A stretch of 64,000 nt of DNA from Pseudomonas fluorescens (GTDB lineage Bacteria; Pseudomonadota; Gammaproteobacteria; Pseudomonadales; Pseudomonadaceae): assembly GCF_000730425.1 (NCBI RefSeq), contig NZ_CP008896.1, positions 372,001 through 436,000 of the forward strand, given 5' to 3'. Positions within the stretch are counted from its first letter, which is position 1; each line of letters begins with the position of its first letter. The translations under genes and the position numbers were made by a program. The notes beneath the pieces are model-generated. The model was not told the DNA's origin and searched no databases. It saw only the letters and a program-made list of their open reading frames with translations. Positions 32,484 through 40,472 of the stretch are shown piece after piece.

Positions 32484-33158
32484 GTGCATATTCACTTGCT
32501 GCTGGTCGAGGACAACCTTGACCTGGCCACCACCGTCATCGAGTACCTGGAGATCAGCGGCATGGTCTGCGACCACGTCAGTAATGGCCAGGCCGGTCTT
32601 AACCTGGCGCTCGACCAGCATTACGACGTCATTCTCCTGGACATCATGTTGCCGCGTCTCGACGGCCAGCAGGTGTGTGAGCGGCTGCGTCAGCAAGGCA
32701 GCCAGACGCCGATCCTGATGCTCACTTCACTGGACGCCCTCTCGGACAAGCTCGCCAGCTTTGCGGCGGGCGCCGACGACTATCTGGTCAAGCCATTCGA
32801 GCTGGCCGAGCTGGTGGCCAGGATTCGCGCCCTGAGCATGCGCCGCAGCAGCCAGACCAGCCGCCTGCAGGTGGACGACCTGGTGATGGACCTCACCACC
32901 CGCAAAGTCAGCCGCGCCGGTCAGGTGCTGCACTTGTCGCCGATCTGCTGGAGCTTGCTGGAATACCTGATGCGCGCCAGCCCTGAACCCGTCCCCCGGG
33001 AACGCCTGGAAACCACAATCTGGGGCGATGAGCTACCGGACAGCAATACCCTCAAAGTCCACATGCATCGGTTGCGCAAGGCGGTAGACAAACCCTTCGG
33101 CCGGCCACTGATCCACACCCTGCCTGGGGTCGGTATCCAGGTGAAGCCAGATGCGTAA
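32484..33158 (+). CDS. OmpR-family response regulator
   Basis: 224 residues from GTG 32484, with AGGGGA eight bases upstream. Receiver domain: acidic pocket VEDN (about 9-11), phosphoacceptor D53 (LLDIMLP), T/S of LMLTSLD, and K of YLVKPFE. The C-terminal winged helix (about 130-222) ends IHTLPGVGIQV, typical of the OmpR/PhoB class. It overlaps the downstream kinase gene by 8 bases. Likely regulates its own operon and the divergent membrane proteins. Confidence 0.93.
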   Translation: MHIHLLLVEDNLDLATTVIEYLEISGMVCDHVSNGQAGLNLALDQHYDVILLDIMLPRLDGQQVCERLRQQGSQTPILMLTSLDALSDKLASFAAGADDYLVKPFELAELVARIRALSMRRSSQTSRLQVDDLVMDLTTRKVSRAGQVLHLSPICWSLLEYLMRASPEPVPRERLETTIWGDELPDSNTLKVHMHRLRKAVDKPFGRPLIHTLPGVGIQVKPDA

Positions 33159-34470
33159 CGGCCTGAGCCTGAAGTGGGTGATCAGCGGCAGCTTCCTGCT
33201 ACTGATTGCGGTGGTGTTACTGATCTACAGCCAACTGCTGCCGGTGTACACCGTGCGTGGCCTGCTCTATACCGCCAGCGCGATGATGGAGGAAGAGGCC
33301 CAGTATTTTGTCAGGCATTACAAGAAGGACCCGAGCACGCCCCCCCCGGACAACTACTTCTTTAAATCTGCCATCGGCAAGGAGGCCTTGCCGGCCAGTG
33401 TGCGTCAGATGCTTGAGGCGCCGCCGAGCATGTCTTTCGGCGCCGTCCAGGTGTTCGGTGATCTGGATTCCGATGATGAAGACGCTGACGTGCGGGCGGT
33501 CCTCTCCCAACCCCTGGGTGATGGCAAGACCCTGTACATGTATGACATCGACCATGATCACGAAGAGGGCGGTGAGGTCGAGACGCCGCTGTCGGATGCC
33601 TACTTTGACCAGGTGCTGCAGGGAGTCACGTTCATCAGCCTGGCGGTGTTCGTGCCGGCGCTGATCATCATCGCCCTGCTGGTCTGGTGGTTGGTGCGAC
33701 CGCTGGGGCGCCTGGCGCAGTGGTCCAGTACCCTGAAAAATCCGCACGCTATGGCCGGTGAGCGCCCGGATTTCAGCTTCAAGGAGTTCAACATGCTGGC
33801 GCACGCCCTGGCTGAAAGCGTTGAGCAGGTGCAGGCCGCCAGCCAGCGTGAAAGCCGCCTGCTGCGCTACACCAGCCACGAACTGCGAACCCCGCTGGCA
33901 GTGCTCAAGGCCAATATAGAGCTGCTGACCCTGCAATCGGGCGGTGTCCTGCCGTCCTCTTTGCAACGTATTGAGCGCTCGGTGCTGAACATGCAGCTGA
34001 TCGCCGAAACCTTACTGTGGATGAGCCGCGAGCGTCCCGAGCCATTGCCGGAGGAGGAGATTGATCTCAGTGCGTTGGTGGCCGACCTGATTGACAAACA
34101 TCGCTACTTGATCGGCAACCGGGATATCGAGCTGCTTATCGATATCCACCACGAACCTTGTCGACTGCCCCCCACCGCATGCCGCATCGTGATCGGCAAC
34201 TTCCTGCGCAACGCGCTGCAATACGCGGAAGAAGGCCAGGTAGAAATCAGCTTCAACTACCCCCGGCTGCAGATTGCCAACCTCATCAGGGAGGCCAAGC
34301 CGATGGAGGAGTCCAGCGATTTTGGCTACGGTCTGGGGCTGCAACTGATGCGTCAGTTATGCGCGAAGCTGGGCTGGCATATTGAAGTGGTCCTTGAGCA
34401 GCAACGTTTTACGGTCGTTCTTGAATTCACGACGTTGCAAGCCATCGAGAGCCAGGGCCCAATGGCTTGA
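33151..34470 (+). CDS. sensor histidine kinase with acidic/His-rich periplasmic loop
   Basis: 439 residues. Two membrane helices (about 9-28 and 160-181) enclose a 130-residue sensor region containing acidic clusters DLDSDDEDAD (about 104-113) and DIDHDHEEGGE (about 132-142), suggestive of metal or cationic-ligand binding. H243 in RYTSHELRTPL is the phosphorylation site. ATPase boxes: N in IGNFLRNAL and G box FGYGLGLQL. Cognate partner is the overlapping OmpR-type regulator. Confidence 0.92.
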   Translation: MRNGLSLKWVISGSFLLLIAVVLLIYSQLLPVYTVRGLLYTASAMMEEEAQYFVRHYKKDPSTPPPDNYFFKSAIGKEALPASVRQMLEAPPSMSFGAVQVFGDLDSDDEDADVRAVLSQPLGDGKTLYMYDIDHDHEEGGEVETPLSDAYFDQVLQGVTFISLAVFVPALIIIALLVWWLVRPLGRLAQWSSTLKNPHAMAGERPDFSFKEFNMLAHALAESVEQVQAASQRESRLLRYTSHELRTPLAVLKANIELLTLQSGGVLPSSLQRIERSVLNMQLIAETLLWMSRERPEPLPEEEIDLSALVADLIDKHRYLIGNRDIELLIDIHHEPCRLPPTACRIVIGNFLRNALQYAEEGQVEISFNYPRLQIANLIREAKPMEESSDFGYGLGLQLMRQLCAKLGWHIEVVLEQQRFTVVLEFTTLQAIESQGPMA

Positions 34471-34560
34471 AACGTTCATGGATAGCGTTCGCCGGTTGCT
34501 ACCCAGATCAAAGGGGGGAGGCCGACTAGTAGGTTCCAGTTAAATTTAGTTAAAAGAGCA

Positions 34561-34582
34561 CTAGGCTCTGTACGAAAAATCT
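34561..34582 (+). repeat. IS5-type terminal inverted repeat upstream of aph gene
   Basis: CTAGGCTCTGTACGAAAA matches the inverse complement of the right IS end (CTAGGCAGTGTACGAAAA, 36360-36377) at 16 of 18 positions, and the left IS end at 35450 (CTAGGTTTTGAACGAAAA) at 14 of 18. All three carry CTAG at the edge. It marks either a larger transposable unit containing the aph gene or the stump of a second IS copy. Confidence 0.6.
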
Positions 34583-34664
34583 CGAAATATTATTTCATAG
34601 CGACGGCTTCCGGTTCACTGTAAAGCGGTCTGCGTATTCACCTTGTATCCACCGTTCCGAGTAC

Positions 34665-35453
34665 ATGTCATTGCAGACTCCTTTCGAGTTACCCGTCGCC
34701 ATTGCCCAATTTATTGGTAGTAATCAACTTGTAGCCGACGAGGTGGGCGAGTCTCCCGCCAACGTTTACGGCTTCACCCGAGGCAATGAACGTTTTTTCC
34801 TTAAAACCTGCGCTGCGGTCTATACGCCCACGACCTACAGCGTCTTGCGTGAAGCTCGCGTGCTGCAATGGCTGGATGGCCGGCTGAGCGTTCCCGAGGT
34901 TGCAGTCGTTGCCGAAAGCGATGCAGGGGAGTTCATGATCACGCGTTGTGTGCCTGGAGAACCGATACAAGCACGCTGCGACGATCAGGACGCAATGTTG
35001 GCGCTGTTGCGCGAGGCACTGCGGCAACTGCAGGCTGTGCCGATCACCAATTGCCCGTTTGACTCAAGTGTTTCGGTGCGCCTGAATGAACTGGGGTATC
35101 TCATCGCTCGCGAACTGTGTGCTGATGATGTCGACCTGGAGCAATGGCCGAGCCTCGGCACACCCAGGAAATTGCTGGCCCACCTGCACGCCACACGACC
35201 GGTCGAGGAGAAGGTGTTCAGTCATGGCGACCTATGTGACACCAATGTTTTCGTCGACGCCCATGAGCAGTTGCATTTCATCGATCTGGGGCGTGGCGGT
35301 ATCGCGGATCGCTGGCTGGACATTGCGTTTGCTCATCGAAACCTGCGCGAAGATGTTTCGGACAATGCTGCAAACAACTTTCTTCGGGGGCTTGGCGAGC
35401 CCGACCAGTCCGCGAAGCGTGTATTTTTCGAGCAGTTGGATGAGTTGTTCTAG
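34665..35453 (+). CDS. aminoglycoside 3'-phosphotransferase-like kinase (APH(3')-III type)
   Basis: 262 residues, close to the usual 264 of APH(3')-IIIa. It matches that enzyme's order of motifs: ESPANVYGF near the start, K47 (RFFLKTCA) for ATP, TTYSVLREARVLQWLDG, catalytic loop HGDLCDTN (H187, D189, N194), D207 in DLGRGGIADRWLDIAF, and the terminal LDELF whose acidic residues and carboxylate contact the drug. Predicted reaction: ATP-dependent O-phosphorylation of kanamycin-type aminoglycosides. The stop TAG is part of the CTAG at the IS boundary. Resistance itself is not proven. Confidence 0.82.
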   Translation: MSLQTPFELPVAIAQFIGSNQLVADEVGESPANVYGFTRGNERFFLKTCAAVYTPTTYSVLREARVLQWLDGRLSVPEVAVVAESDAGEFMITRCVPGEPIQARCDDQDAMLALLREALRQLQAVPITNCPFDSSVSVRLNELGYLIARELCADDVDLEQWPSLGTPRKLLAHLHATRPVEEKVFSHGDLCDTNVFVDAHEQLHFIDLGRGGIADRWLDIAFAHRNLREDVSDNAANNFLRGLGEPDQSAKRVFFEQLDELF

Positions 35454-36373
35454 GTTTTGAACGAAAACCCTTGAAACACCAAAATGGGTAAAATCGCCGC
35501 CATCAACGGCAGGAGCCCCTGATGACCAAGCGATACAAACTCAGCGATTCATTTTGGGAAATGATCGAAGATCTCATCACCCAGGATCAGAAAACGGGAC
35601 GTCCACGACACGATGACCGACTGATGCTCAACGGCATCTTGTGGGTGCTCTGCTCAGGTGCCGCATGGCGCGATATGCCCGAACGTTTTGGCCCTTGGTC
35701 GACGGTTTATCAGCGCTTTCGCGACTGGCGAAATCAAGGCACGTTTGACCAAATGCTCAAGCGCCTGCATATCAGGCTCAACGAGCAAGGGTTGATCGAT
35801 CTGGACACCTGGATGATCGACTCCACCGCGGTACGCGCAACCCGAGCCTCTTCCGGCGCTGGGAAAAAGGGGGCCTGAAGAACCGCTAGACCATGCACTG
35901 GGCCGCAGTCGCGGCGGCCTCACAACCAAGATTCATATGCTCTGCGATTCGAACGGAATCCCTCTGTGTTTCAACCTGTCAGGTGGACAGGCCAGCGATA
36001 TTGCTCATGCGCAGCCGTTGCTTGATCAGGTTCAAGTCCCAAGCAGCCAGAGGGGACGACCTCGCAAGCGCTGTCGCTGGCTATTGGCGGACAAGGGATA
36101 CGATGCCGAACACCTTCGGCGCTATTGCGACCGCTACTGGATACAGCCGGTGATTCCTTTGCGCACGATGAAGCGTAAGCCCAAGCCTGGCTTGCCTAGA
36201 CTGTTCGACAAACCCAAGTACCGACAGCGCAACATCATCGAGCGCATGTTTGGCTGGCTGAAGGAGAACCGGCGGATAGGCACGCGTTACGACAAGCTGG
36301 CGAAAAGTTTTGCGGCAATGGTCTCTTTGGCTTGCACCATGCGGTGTTTACGAGATTACTTTTCGTACACTGC
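35454..36373 (+). mobile_element. IS5-family insertion sequence
   Basis: About 920 bp bounded by imperfect inverted ends GTTTTGAACGAAAA (left) and TTTTCGTACACTGC (right), flanked on both sides by CTAG (35450-35453, 36374-36377), which fits the YTAR target duplications of IS5-type elements; exact edges are uncertain by two bases. It carries one transposase split by a frameshift. It abuts the aph stop codon. A third end-like repeat at 34561 suggests an alternative unit 34565-36373 including aph. Confidence 0.75.
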
Positions 36374-36377
36374 CTAG
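35522..36377 (+). pseudogene. IS5-family transposase with a frameshift at a G5 tract
   Basis: Frame one (35522-35878, 118 residues) starts MTKRYKLSDSFWEMIEDLI and includes DUF4096-like RPRHDDRLMLNGILWVL and D of the DDE triad in DTWMIDSTAVRAT. The rest (RGGLTTKIHMLCDSNG, LLADKGYDAEHLRR, IIERMFGWLKENRRIGTRYDKL) lies in the +1 frame to 36377. The switch occurs at GGGAAAAAGGGGGCC (35861-35875); deleting one G restores a single frame. Either inactivation or an expression-level frameshift. The stop TAG uses the flanking CTAG. Confidence 0.8.
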
Positions 36378-36496
36378 TGTGTTTATAATCCTAGCCACAC
36401 AAAAGTGATAATGATTTTCAGTTGAAGTGTTATCTGTGGGAAATTTCTCCGATATCTGGGTGAAAAATCACCTTTGCTGCGAGGTGCGTCACTTGT

Positions 36497-36896
36497 TTGC
36501 TTGGGGGGCGCCCAATTCAGTGGTTGAGCGGCCATAAAGTTCATGCCGCCGACACACTCGCTCCCGGCACCGGCACCGGCACCGGCACCGGCAAAACCAA
36601 AACGGCACGCCTGTGGACGTATGTCTGCGATGATCGTCCCGTCGGTTACACGACACCCGCGGCGGTGCGCTTTACTTACTCGCTGGATCGCAAGGGCCGC
36701 CCCCCGTGCTCACCTCGAAAACTTCAGCGGGATCTTGCGCGCCCACGGCTACGCCGGCTTTGCTCAGCTCTATGGCTCGGGCAGTGTTCAGGAAGTGGCA
36801 TGCCGGGCTCACGCTACGCGCAAGTTTTACGACGTGTACAAAGACCAGCTCTCACCACTTACGCCCAACTTAACCCATCGCATGCTCAACGAGTGA
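36497..36896 (+). pseudogene. IS66-family transposase (TnpC) remnant
   Basis: Two frames together recall the TnpC core: HKVHAADTLAPG, GKTKTARLWTYVCDDRPVG, FTYSLDRKG, then after a shift near 36700 RAHLENFSGILRAHGYAGFA, VQEVACRAHATRKFYDVYKD. No start, no C-terminus and at least one frameshift. It contains a perfect five-fold hexamer repeat (36564-36593). It indicates past insertion of an IS66 element. Confidence 0.75.
36564..36593 (+). repeat. hexanucleotide repeat (CCGGCA)x5
   Basis: Five exact tandem CCGGCA units inside the IS66 remnant, encoding Gly-Thr repeats in that frame. Hexamers keep frame when they expand, so it would alter length only. Probably arose by slippage. Confidence 0.8.
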
Positions 36897-37224
36897 TCGC
36901 TATCACCGACACGGGCGACCGGATTGATAGCGCTACGGGCGCGCCATGAATATGCCAAAGAGGTTTCAGACACGAAATAAAAGGAGTGGCCGACGCCGGA
37001 TGCATCAACGCCAACTGGAATACCCAATCCGTAGATCAGTCCTATATGCCCAGTCAGGCCTCCTGCCTGGGTGTCCATTAATCTAAAATGGCTAAAATAA
37101 GTGCGAAAACAATTTAAATAGATAGATGAAATAATCGAGCAGGGCGCTAGAGGGCGCCTGGGTGAACCTTCTCAGGTTTAGTTAGTCTCTACATATCTCA
37201 TCTAGCCAACCAATAAGGTGCTCC

Positions 37225-37623
37225 ATGAATCTGCGATCCGTTCTATTACTGGCCAACTGCGCCCTGATCGTCACGCCTCTGACGGCCTGCGCCGTAGAGA
37301 AGACGCCAGTCGAGCCGTCCTCGCGATCTTATCAAAGTGATGTCGTGACATACCGCTGTGAAGGTGGAGTCACTCTCCAGGCGGCTTACCTGAATATTGA
37401 AGGTGGCGAGTCCTTTGCGACTCTCAATTACAAGGGCGAGCTAGTGCCAATGCATGTCAGTTCGGCGGGTTCGGGGACGCTGTATGTGGCCAACGATGAG
37501 CAAAACAGCTATCGCTGGCATACCAAGGGGGATAGGGGTGTCCTGTCGTTTCTTGAGGCCGATCACACCGCTACCGAGGAAACCTTGCTCAAGGATTGCA
37601 GCGCCATTCCCGCAACTGAATAA
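37225..37623 (+). CDS. lysozyme-inhibitor-like (MliC) lipoprotein
   Basis: 132 residues with AAGGTGCTCC before ATG. Lipobox LTAC (Cys at about 22) marks it as a lipoprotein. The mature part has the MliC pattern: VTYRCEGGVTLQAAYLN, then SSAGSGTLYVANDEQNSYRWHTKGDRG and a C-terminal Cys (LLKDCS) that would pair with the first one. MliC proteins block C-type lysozymes at the cell surface, protecting against host defence. It lies alone between mobile debris. Confidence 0.75.
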   Translation: MNLRSVLLLANCALIVTPLTACAVEKTPVEPSSRSYQSDVVTYRCEGGVTLQAAYLNIEGGESFATLNYKGELVPMHVSSAGSGTLYVANDEQNSYRWHTKGDRGVLSFLEADHTATEETLLKDCSAIPATE

Positions 37624-37636
37624 CCGTATTGCAGAT

Positions 37637-37676
37637 GATGGGATTGTGTACGGTTGGCAGGACGCCGGGGACGGGT
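37637..37676 (+). repeat. dispersed repeat, short copy C
   Basis: GGGATTGTGTACGGTTGGCA followed by GGACGCCGGGGA, 13 bp after the mliC-like stop; matches copies A, B and D. Confidence 0.6.
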
Positions 37677-37789
37677 GGTTTTGCTGTCTAATACTACCTA
37701 ATGGTGCCGCGCATTCATTGGGTTTAAGCGCGCTTAAATGACGGTAGGGTTTTAGACAGCGGATCGCTGAAAGCCACGACGCATGTGGC

Positions 37790-37929
37790 CTATGCACTGC
37801 TCCCGCCCATACTGCTGCAGTAGCAGCGTTTGACTGGAACGTTGATGTAATCCGTGGCCGGGGCCAGCCATTCCCGGGCCAGGTCCGCTGTCAACACCAC
37901 GGGCCGTGGGCCACTTTCTCCACGTGAGC
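37790..37929 (-). pseudogene. possible fragment of an SOS-response-associated peptidase (SRAP)
   Basis: The minus strand encodes GPRPVVLTADLAREWLAPATD within a short frame ending at TAG 37792-37790; this resembles the 'MPVVLTPELAREWLDPAT' stretch of SRAP (YedK-type) proteins. No catalytic N-terminal Cys part is nearby. A decayed fragment is the best reading, from one motif only. Confidence 0.35.
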
Positions 37930-38015
37930 TTTGATCGGGGCCGCTCTATCTTTGGCCAATGCGGGCAGCATTCAAAAAAACTTATATACCTGCATCAGCA
38001 GCAACTATTAGCCAA

Positions 38016-38327
38016 TCAGCAGGCTGGTTTAACCGCTGTTGTTGCGGCACCCTCCAACACTTTGTCTTCGGCGACATTGAGTTTATCTGCCGAATCTTCG
38101 TAGGTCATGCGCGACGGCATAATATCGCAAGACTTGATAGGAGCAGCCATATTTCCCTTTTTTTTGATGTCTAGCGGAATATCGAAGTGGTGCTTCGCAG
38201 TACAGGCAGCCATGGCCTGTTCATTTTTAATTGTTCGTTCAAAAATACGATCACTCCCTCCTTCGGCCAACACTATGGAAGATATAGAGAATATCAATGC
38301 GGCCAGACTCAATTTAAATAATTTCAT
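38016..38327 (-). CDS. small exported protein of unknown function
   Basis: 103 residues from ATG 38327, with GAGGAA upstream; a longer frame to 38396 has no ribosome site. A clear signal peptide (MKLFKLSLAALIFSISSIVLA) is followed by a mature part with three Cys (AACTAKHHF, KSCDIMPS, KPAC at the end). Family not recognised. The AT-rich leader region and repeats around it indicate accessory DNA. Confidence 0.6.
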   Translation of the reverse strand: MKLFKLSLAALIFSISSIVLAEGGSDRIFERTIKNEQAMAACTAKHHFDIPLDIKKKGNMAAPIKSCDIMPSRMTYEDSADKLNVAEDKVLEGAATTAVKPAC

Positions 38328-38604
38328 GAAAGATTCCTCACCTTGCTTGATTGACTTGAGGATAAACAATTGATCTTTACAAGAGCATCGCGACAATATT
38401 ACTTATATGCAATTTAGGGGGAGGGTTGGCGTATGATACAACTTGATGTTGGAGGCTTGTGGGGGCCGGCTAAGACGTGAACTAGGCAGTCAGGGGCTGT
38501 AAATCGGTAGATGGTATCGTCTGGGTTAACGCCACCCTTTGAGCGATGCGACGGTACTGGACCAGATCAATGGACGATGGGGAAGGAGAACGCTGCGGTA
38601 TGAA

Positions 38605-38722
38605 TCCTGACTGGGGAATGCGCCGGGAGATGATGAGCCAGAGCTACACGACCAGGCTTGATCAGTTGTGGTCTGTTGCGTGCAAATGAAGGGATTGTGC
38701 TCGGTCGGCAGGACGCCGAGGA
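38605..38722 (+). repeat. dispersed repeat, long copy D
   Basis: 118 bp matching copy B (21641-21759) over its whole length, located 67 bp beyond the 3' end of the tRNA-Leu gene. Includes TTGCGTGCAAATGA and GGCAGGACGCCG. Confidence 0.7.
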
Positions 38723-38742
38723 AAGGATAATTGCGGAACAGA

Positions 38743-38779
38743 AAAGATAAAGGCCTGCATGAAGTTCATCATGCAAGCC
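38743..38779 (-). terminator. intrinsic terminator of tRNA-Leu
   Basis: On the minus strand GGCTTGCATGA pairs with TCATGCAGGCC (one G-T pair) across a 6-nt loop, followed by TTTATCTTTTC, 11 bp after the tRNA 3' end. Confidence 0.8.
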
Positions 38780-38789
38780 CTCGATATCA

Positions 38790-38876
38790 TGGTGCCCGAA
38801 CCCGGAATCGAACCGGGACGCCCTTACGAGCGGGGGATTTTAAGTCCCATGCGTCTACCAGTTTCGCCATTCGGGC
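38790..38876 (-). tRNA. tRNA-Leu (anticodon UAA)
   Basis: 87 nt including encoded CCA. Acceptor GCCCGAA pairs with TTCGGGC, followed by ACCA. The anticodon arm is GGGACTTAAAATCCC with TAA; a long variable arm (CCGCTCGTAAGGGCG-like) marks a class II leucine tRNA; T arm CCCGG-TTCGATT-CCGGG. It faces its own terminator. tRNA-Leu genes are frequent integration sites, and mobile debris lies on its 3' side. Confidence 0.95.
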
Positions 38877-39257
38877 GGCAGCGCGATGAAGCAACTCAAG
38901 AGGCTTTGCCTGGCAAAGTGCTTGAGCGGTGCAGCAGGCTAGGGAATATATAGATCCAGGCACCTTGGCGCAAGTTTACGTGCGGTCTTTTTCTGCCTGA
39001 TTGCGTGTGCCGGCCCAGGAAAAAAGCTCGCCATATCAGTCATCTACATTTGCCAGGGGGCGCGCGGCCTGCGGGTGGATCGCGGCGGCGGGGACGGTAA
39101 TCTTGTGCGTGTTCGCGCCTTGTTTCACCTGTTGGACGGCGGCACCGACCTTTTGCGCGATGACCACAACAATCGTTATTTCCTTTTGGTCCTGCCTGTG
39201 CGTGATTGTTAACTAAGGTCCCTTGCAGGCGTTTCAACCATGCAAGGAGGCAGTCGC
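38877..39257 (+). other. promoter region between tRNA-Leu and the SQR-like operon
   Basis: No protein gene is credible here. The left part should hold the divergent tRNA-Leu promoter (AT-rich TATATA near 38945-38951) and the right part the promoter of the flavoprotein operon. No clear operator palindrome was found. Confidence 0.45.
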
Positions 39258-40445
39258 GTGATACGGATAATCGTCGTGGGTGGTGGCCTTGGTGGGACCA
39301 TGCTTGCCAATCAGTTAGTGGCAAAGCTCTATCCCGAGATCGTCAGGGCACAGGTGAAAGTCAGTCTGCTCTCAAACTCGGCTGAGCATTTTTACAAACC
39401 TGCCTTTATGTACGTGGCGTTTAACCAGTTCTTTGAAGAGGAGCTCAAGCGTTCAGAGCGCTCTTTGTTGCGGCCGGAGATCGATTTCCAGGTCGATGAA
39501 GTGACCCGCTTCGATTTCCCTGCACAGGCCCTGCATACCCGCAGCGGCAAACGCCACGGCTATGATTACCTGGTGATTGCCACGGGATGTGTGCCGGCCC
39601 CGGAGCGGATTGAAGGGCTCAAGGAAGCCGGGGATCACTTCTACCAGTACGAGCCCGCACGGCAGTTGGCCCGGCGCCTGAACACCATAACCCGCGGGCG
39701 GATTTTCATTACCGTGTCTTTTCCCCAGACCCCGAATGTTCCTCATCAATGCGGGATTGCTCCGGTTGAAACCACCCTGATGCTTGATGATTTTCTGCGT
39801 CGCCGTGGCGTTCGCGACCAGGTAGAGATCGTCTACACCTACCCCTCGACGGCGCAGCTGTTGCGCAACTGCCTGTTCTTGCAGCGACCGACCGGCGAAA
39901 TACTGCCAAGCCTGTTTGAACAGCGCGGCATCAGGTTTCAACGGGGCTTTACCCTCAGCAAGGTCGATCCCGAGCAACGTATTGCCTATTCCGCAGAGGG
40001 CGACGTCCAGCCATTCGATATTTTGATGGCGACGCCGCCAATACGCGCAGTGGATGCGGTAATCGAGTCGGGCGTATCGCAAGCGCAAGGCAATGAGGGA
40101 TGGCTGCCCACCCATCATGAAACCCTGCAAGTCTACGGCCTGGAAAATGTATATGTGCTAGGCGATACGGTCGATCTGCCCGTCAGTAAGGCGGGAGGTG
40201 CTTGCCATCATCAAGCACCGGTCATTGCAAACAACATTGCGGGTGAAATTCGCCATGGTGTTGCGGGTGCCATATACGACGGGCGAGTCCAGGCCATCGC
40301 GCAAATGGGACTGAATGTGGGGATGCCCCTTTGGTACGACTACACGCATGACGTCGTACCGACCCCACCGAACAAGCTGGCAGGCTTGCTGCGAAATGGC
40401 TTTAACCGTGGCCTTTACTGGGCCGTGGCTCGCGGAATGCTTTGA
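39258..40445 (+). CDS. sulfide:quinone oxidoreductase-like FAD protein
   Basis: 395 residues. GTG 39258 is chosen because a perfect AAGGAGG lies seven bases upstream; an ATG at 39240 would overlap that site. The N-terminus IRIIVVGGGLGGTMLANQL is the FAD-binding Rossmann motif; a second motif YLVIATGC follows near 115. Conserved features of the SQR/flavocytochrome c reductase family include PHQCGIAPVE (Cys in the active-site region) and a late GDTVDLPVSKAGGACHHQ segment with another Cys. It may oxidise sulfide or persulfides to feed quinone. Next gene is 27 bp downstream. Confidence 0.75.
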   Translation: MIRIIVVGGGLGGTMLANQLVAKLYPEIVRAQVKVSLLSNSAEHFYKPAFMYVAFNQFFEEELKRSERSLLRPEIDFQVDEVTRFDFPAQALHTRSGKRHGYDYLVIATGCVPAPERIEGLKEAGDHFYQYEPARQLARRLNTITRGRIFITVSFPQTPNVPHQCGIAPVETTLMLDDFLRRRGVRDQVEIVYTYPSTAQLLRNCLFLQRPTGEILPSLFEQRGIRFQRGFTLSKVDPEQRIAYSAEGDVQPFDILMATPPIRAVDAVIESGVSQAQGNEGWLPTHHETLQVYGLENVYVLGDTVDLPVSKAGGACHHQAPVIANNIAGEIRHGVAGAIYDGRVQAIAQMGLNVGMPLWYDYTHDVVPTPPNKLAGLLRNGFNRGLYWAVARGML

Positions 40446-40472
40446 CTCAACACAATGGAGGGAGTCGTTGTC

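Noticed and set aside
36564..36593. Hexamer repeat considered as a CRISPR or phase-variation tract
   Set aside because: Units are adjacent without spacers and six bases long, so it is neither CRISPR nor frame-changing. No CRISPR array was seen anywhere in the window.
38759..38953. 64-codon frame over the tRNA-Leu gene
   Set aside because: It is the complement of a complete tRNA; not coding.
39240..39257. ATG start for the SQR-like gene
   Set aside because: The AAGGAGG ribosome site lies downstream of this ATG and perfectly serves GTG 39258.
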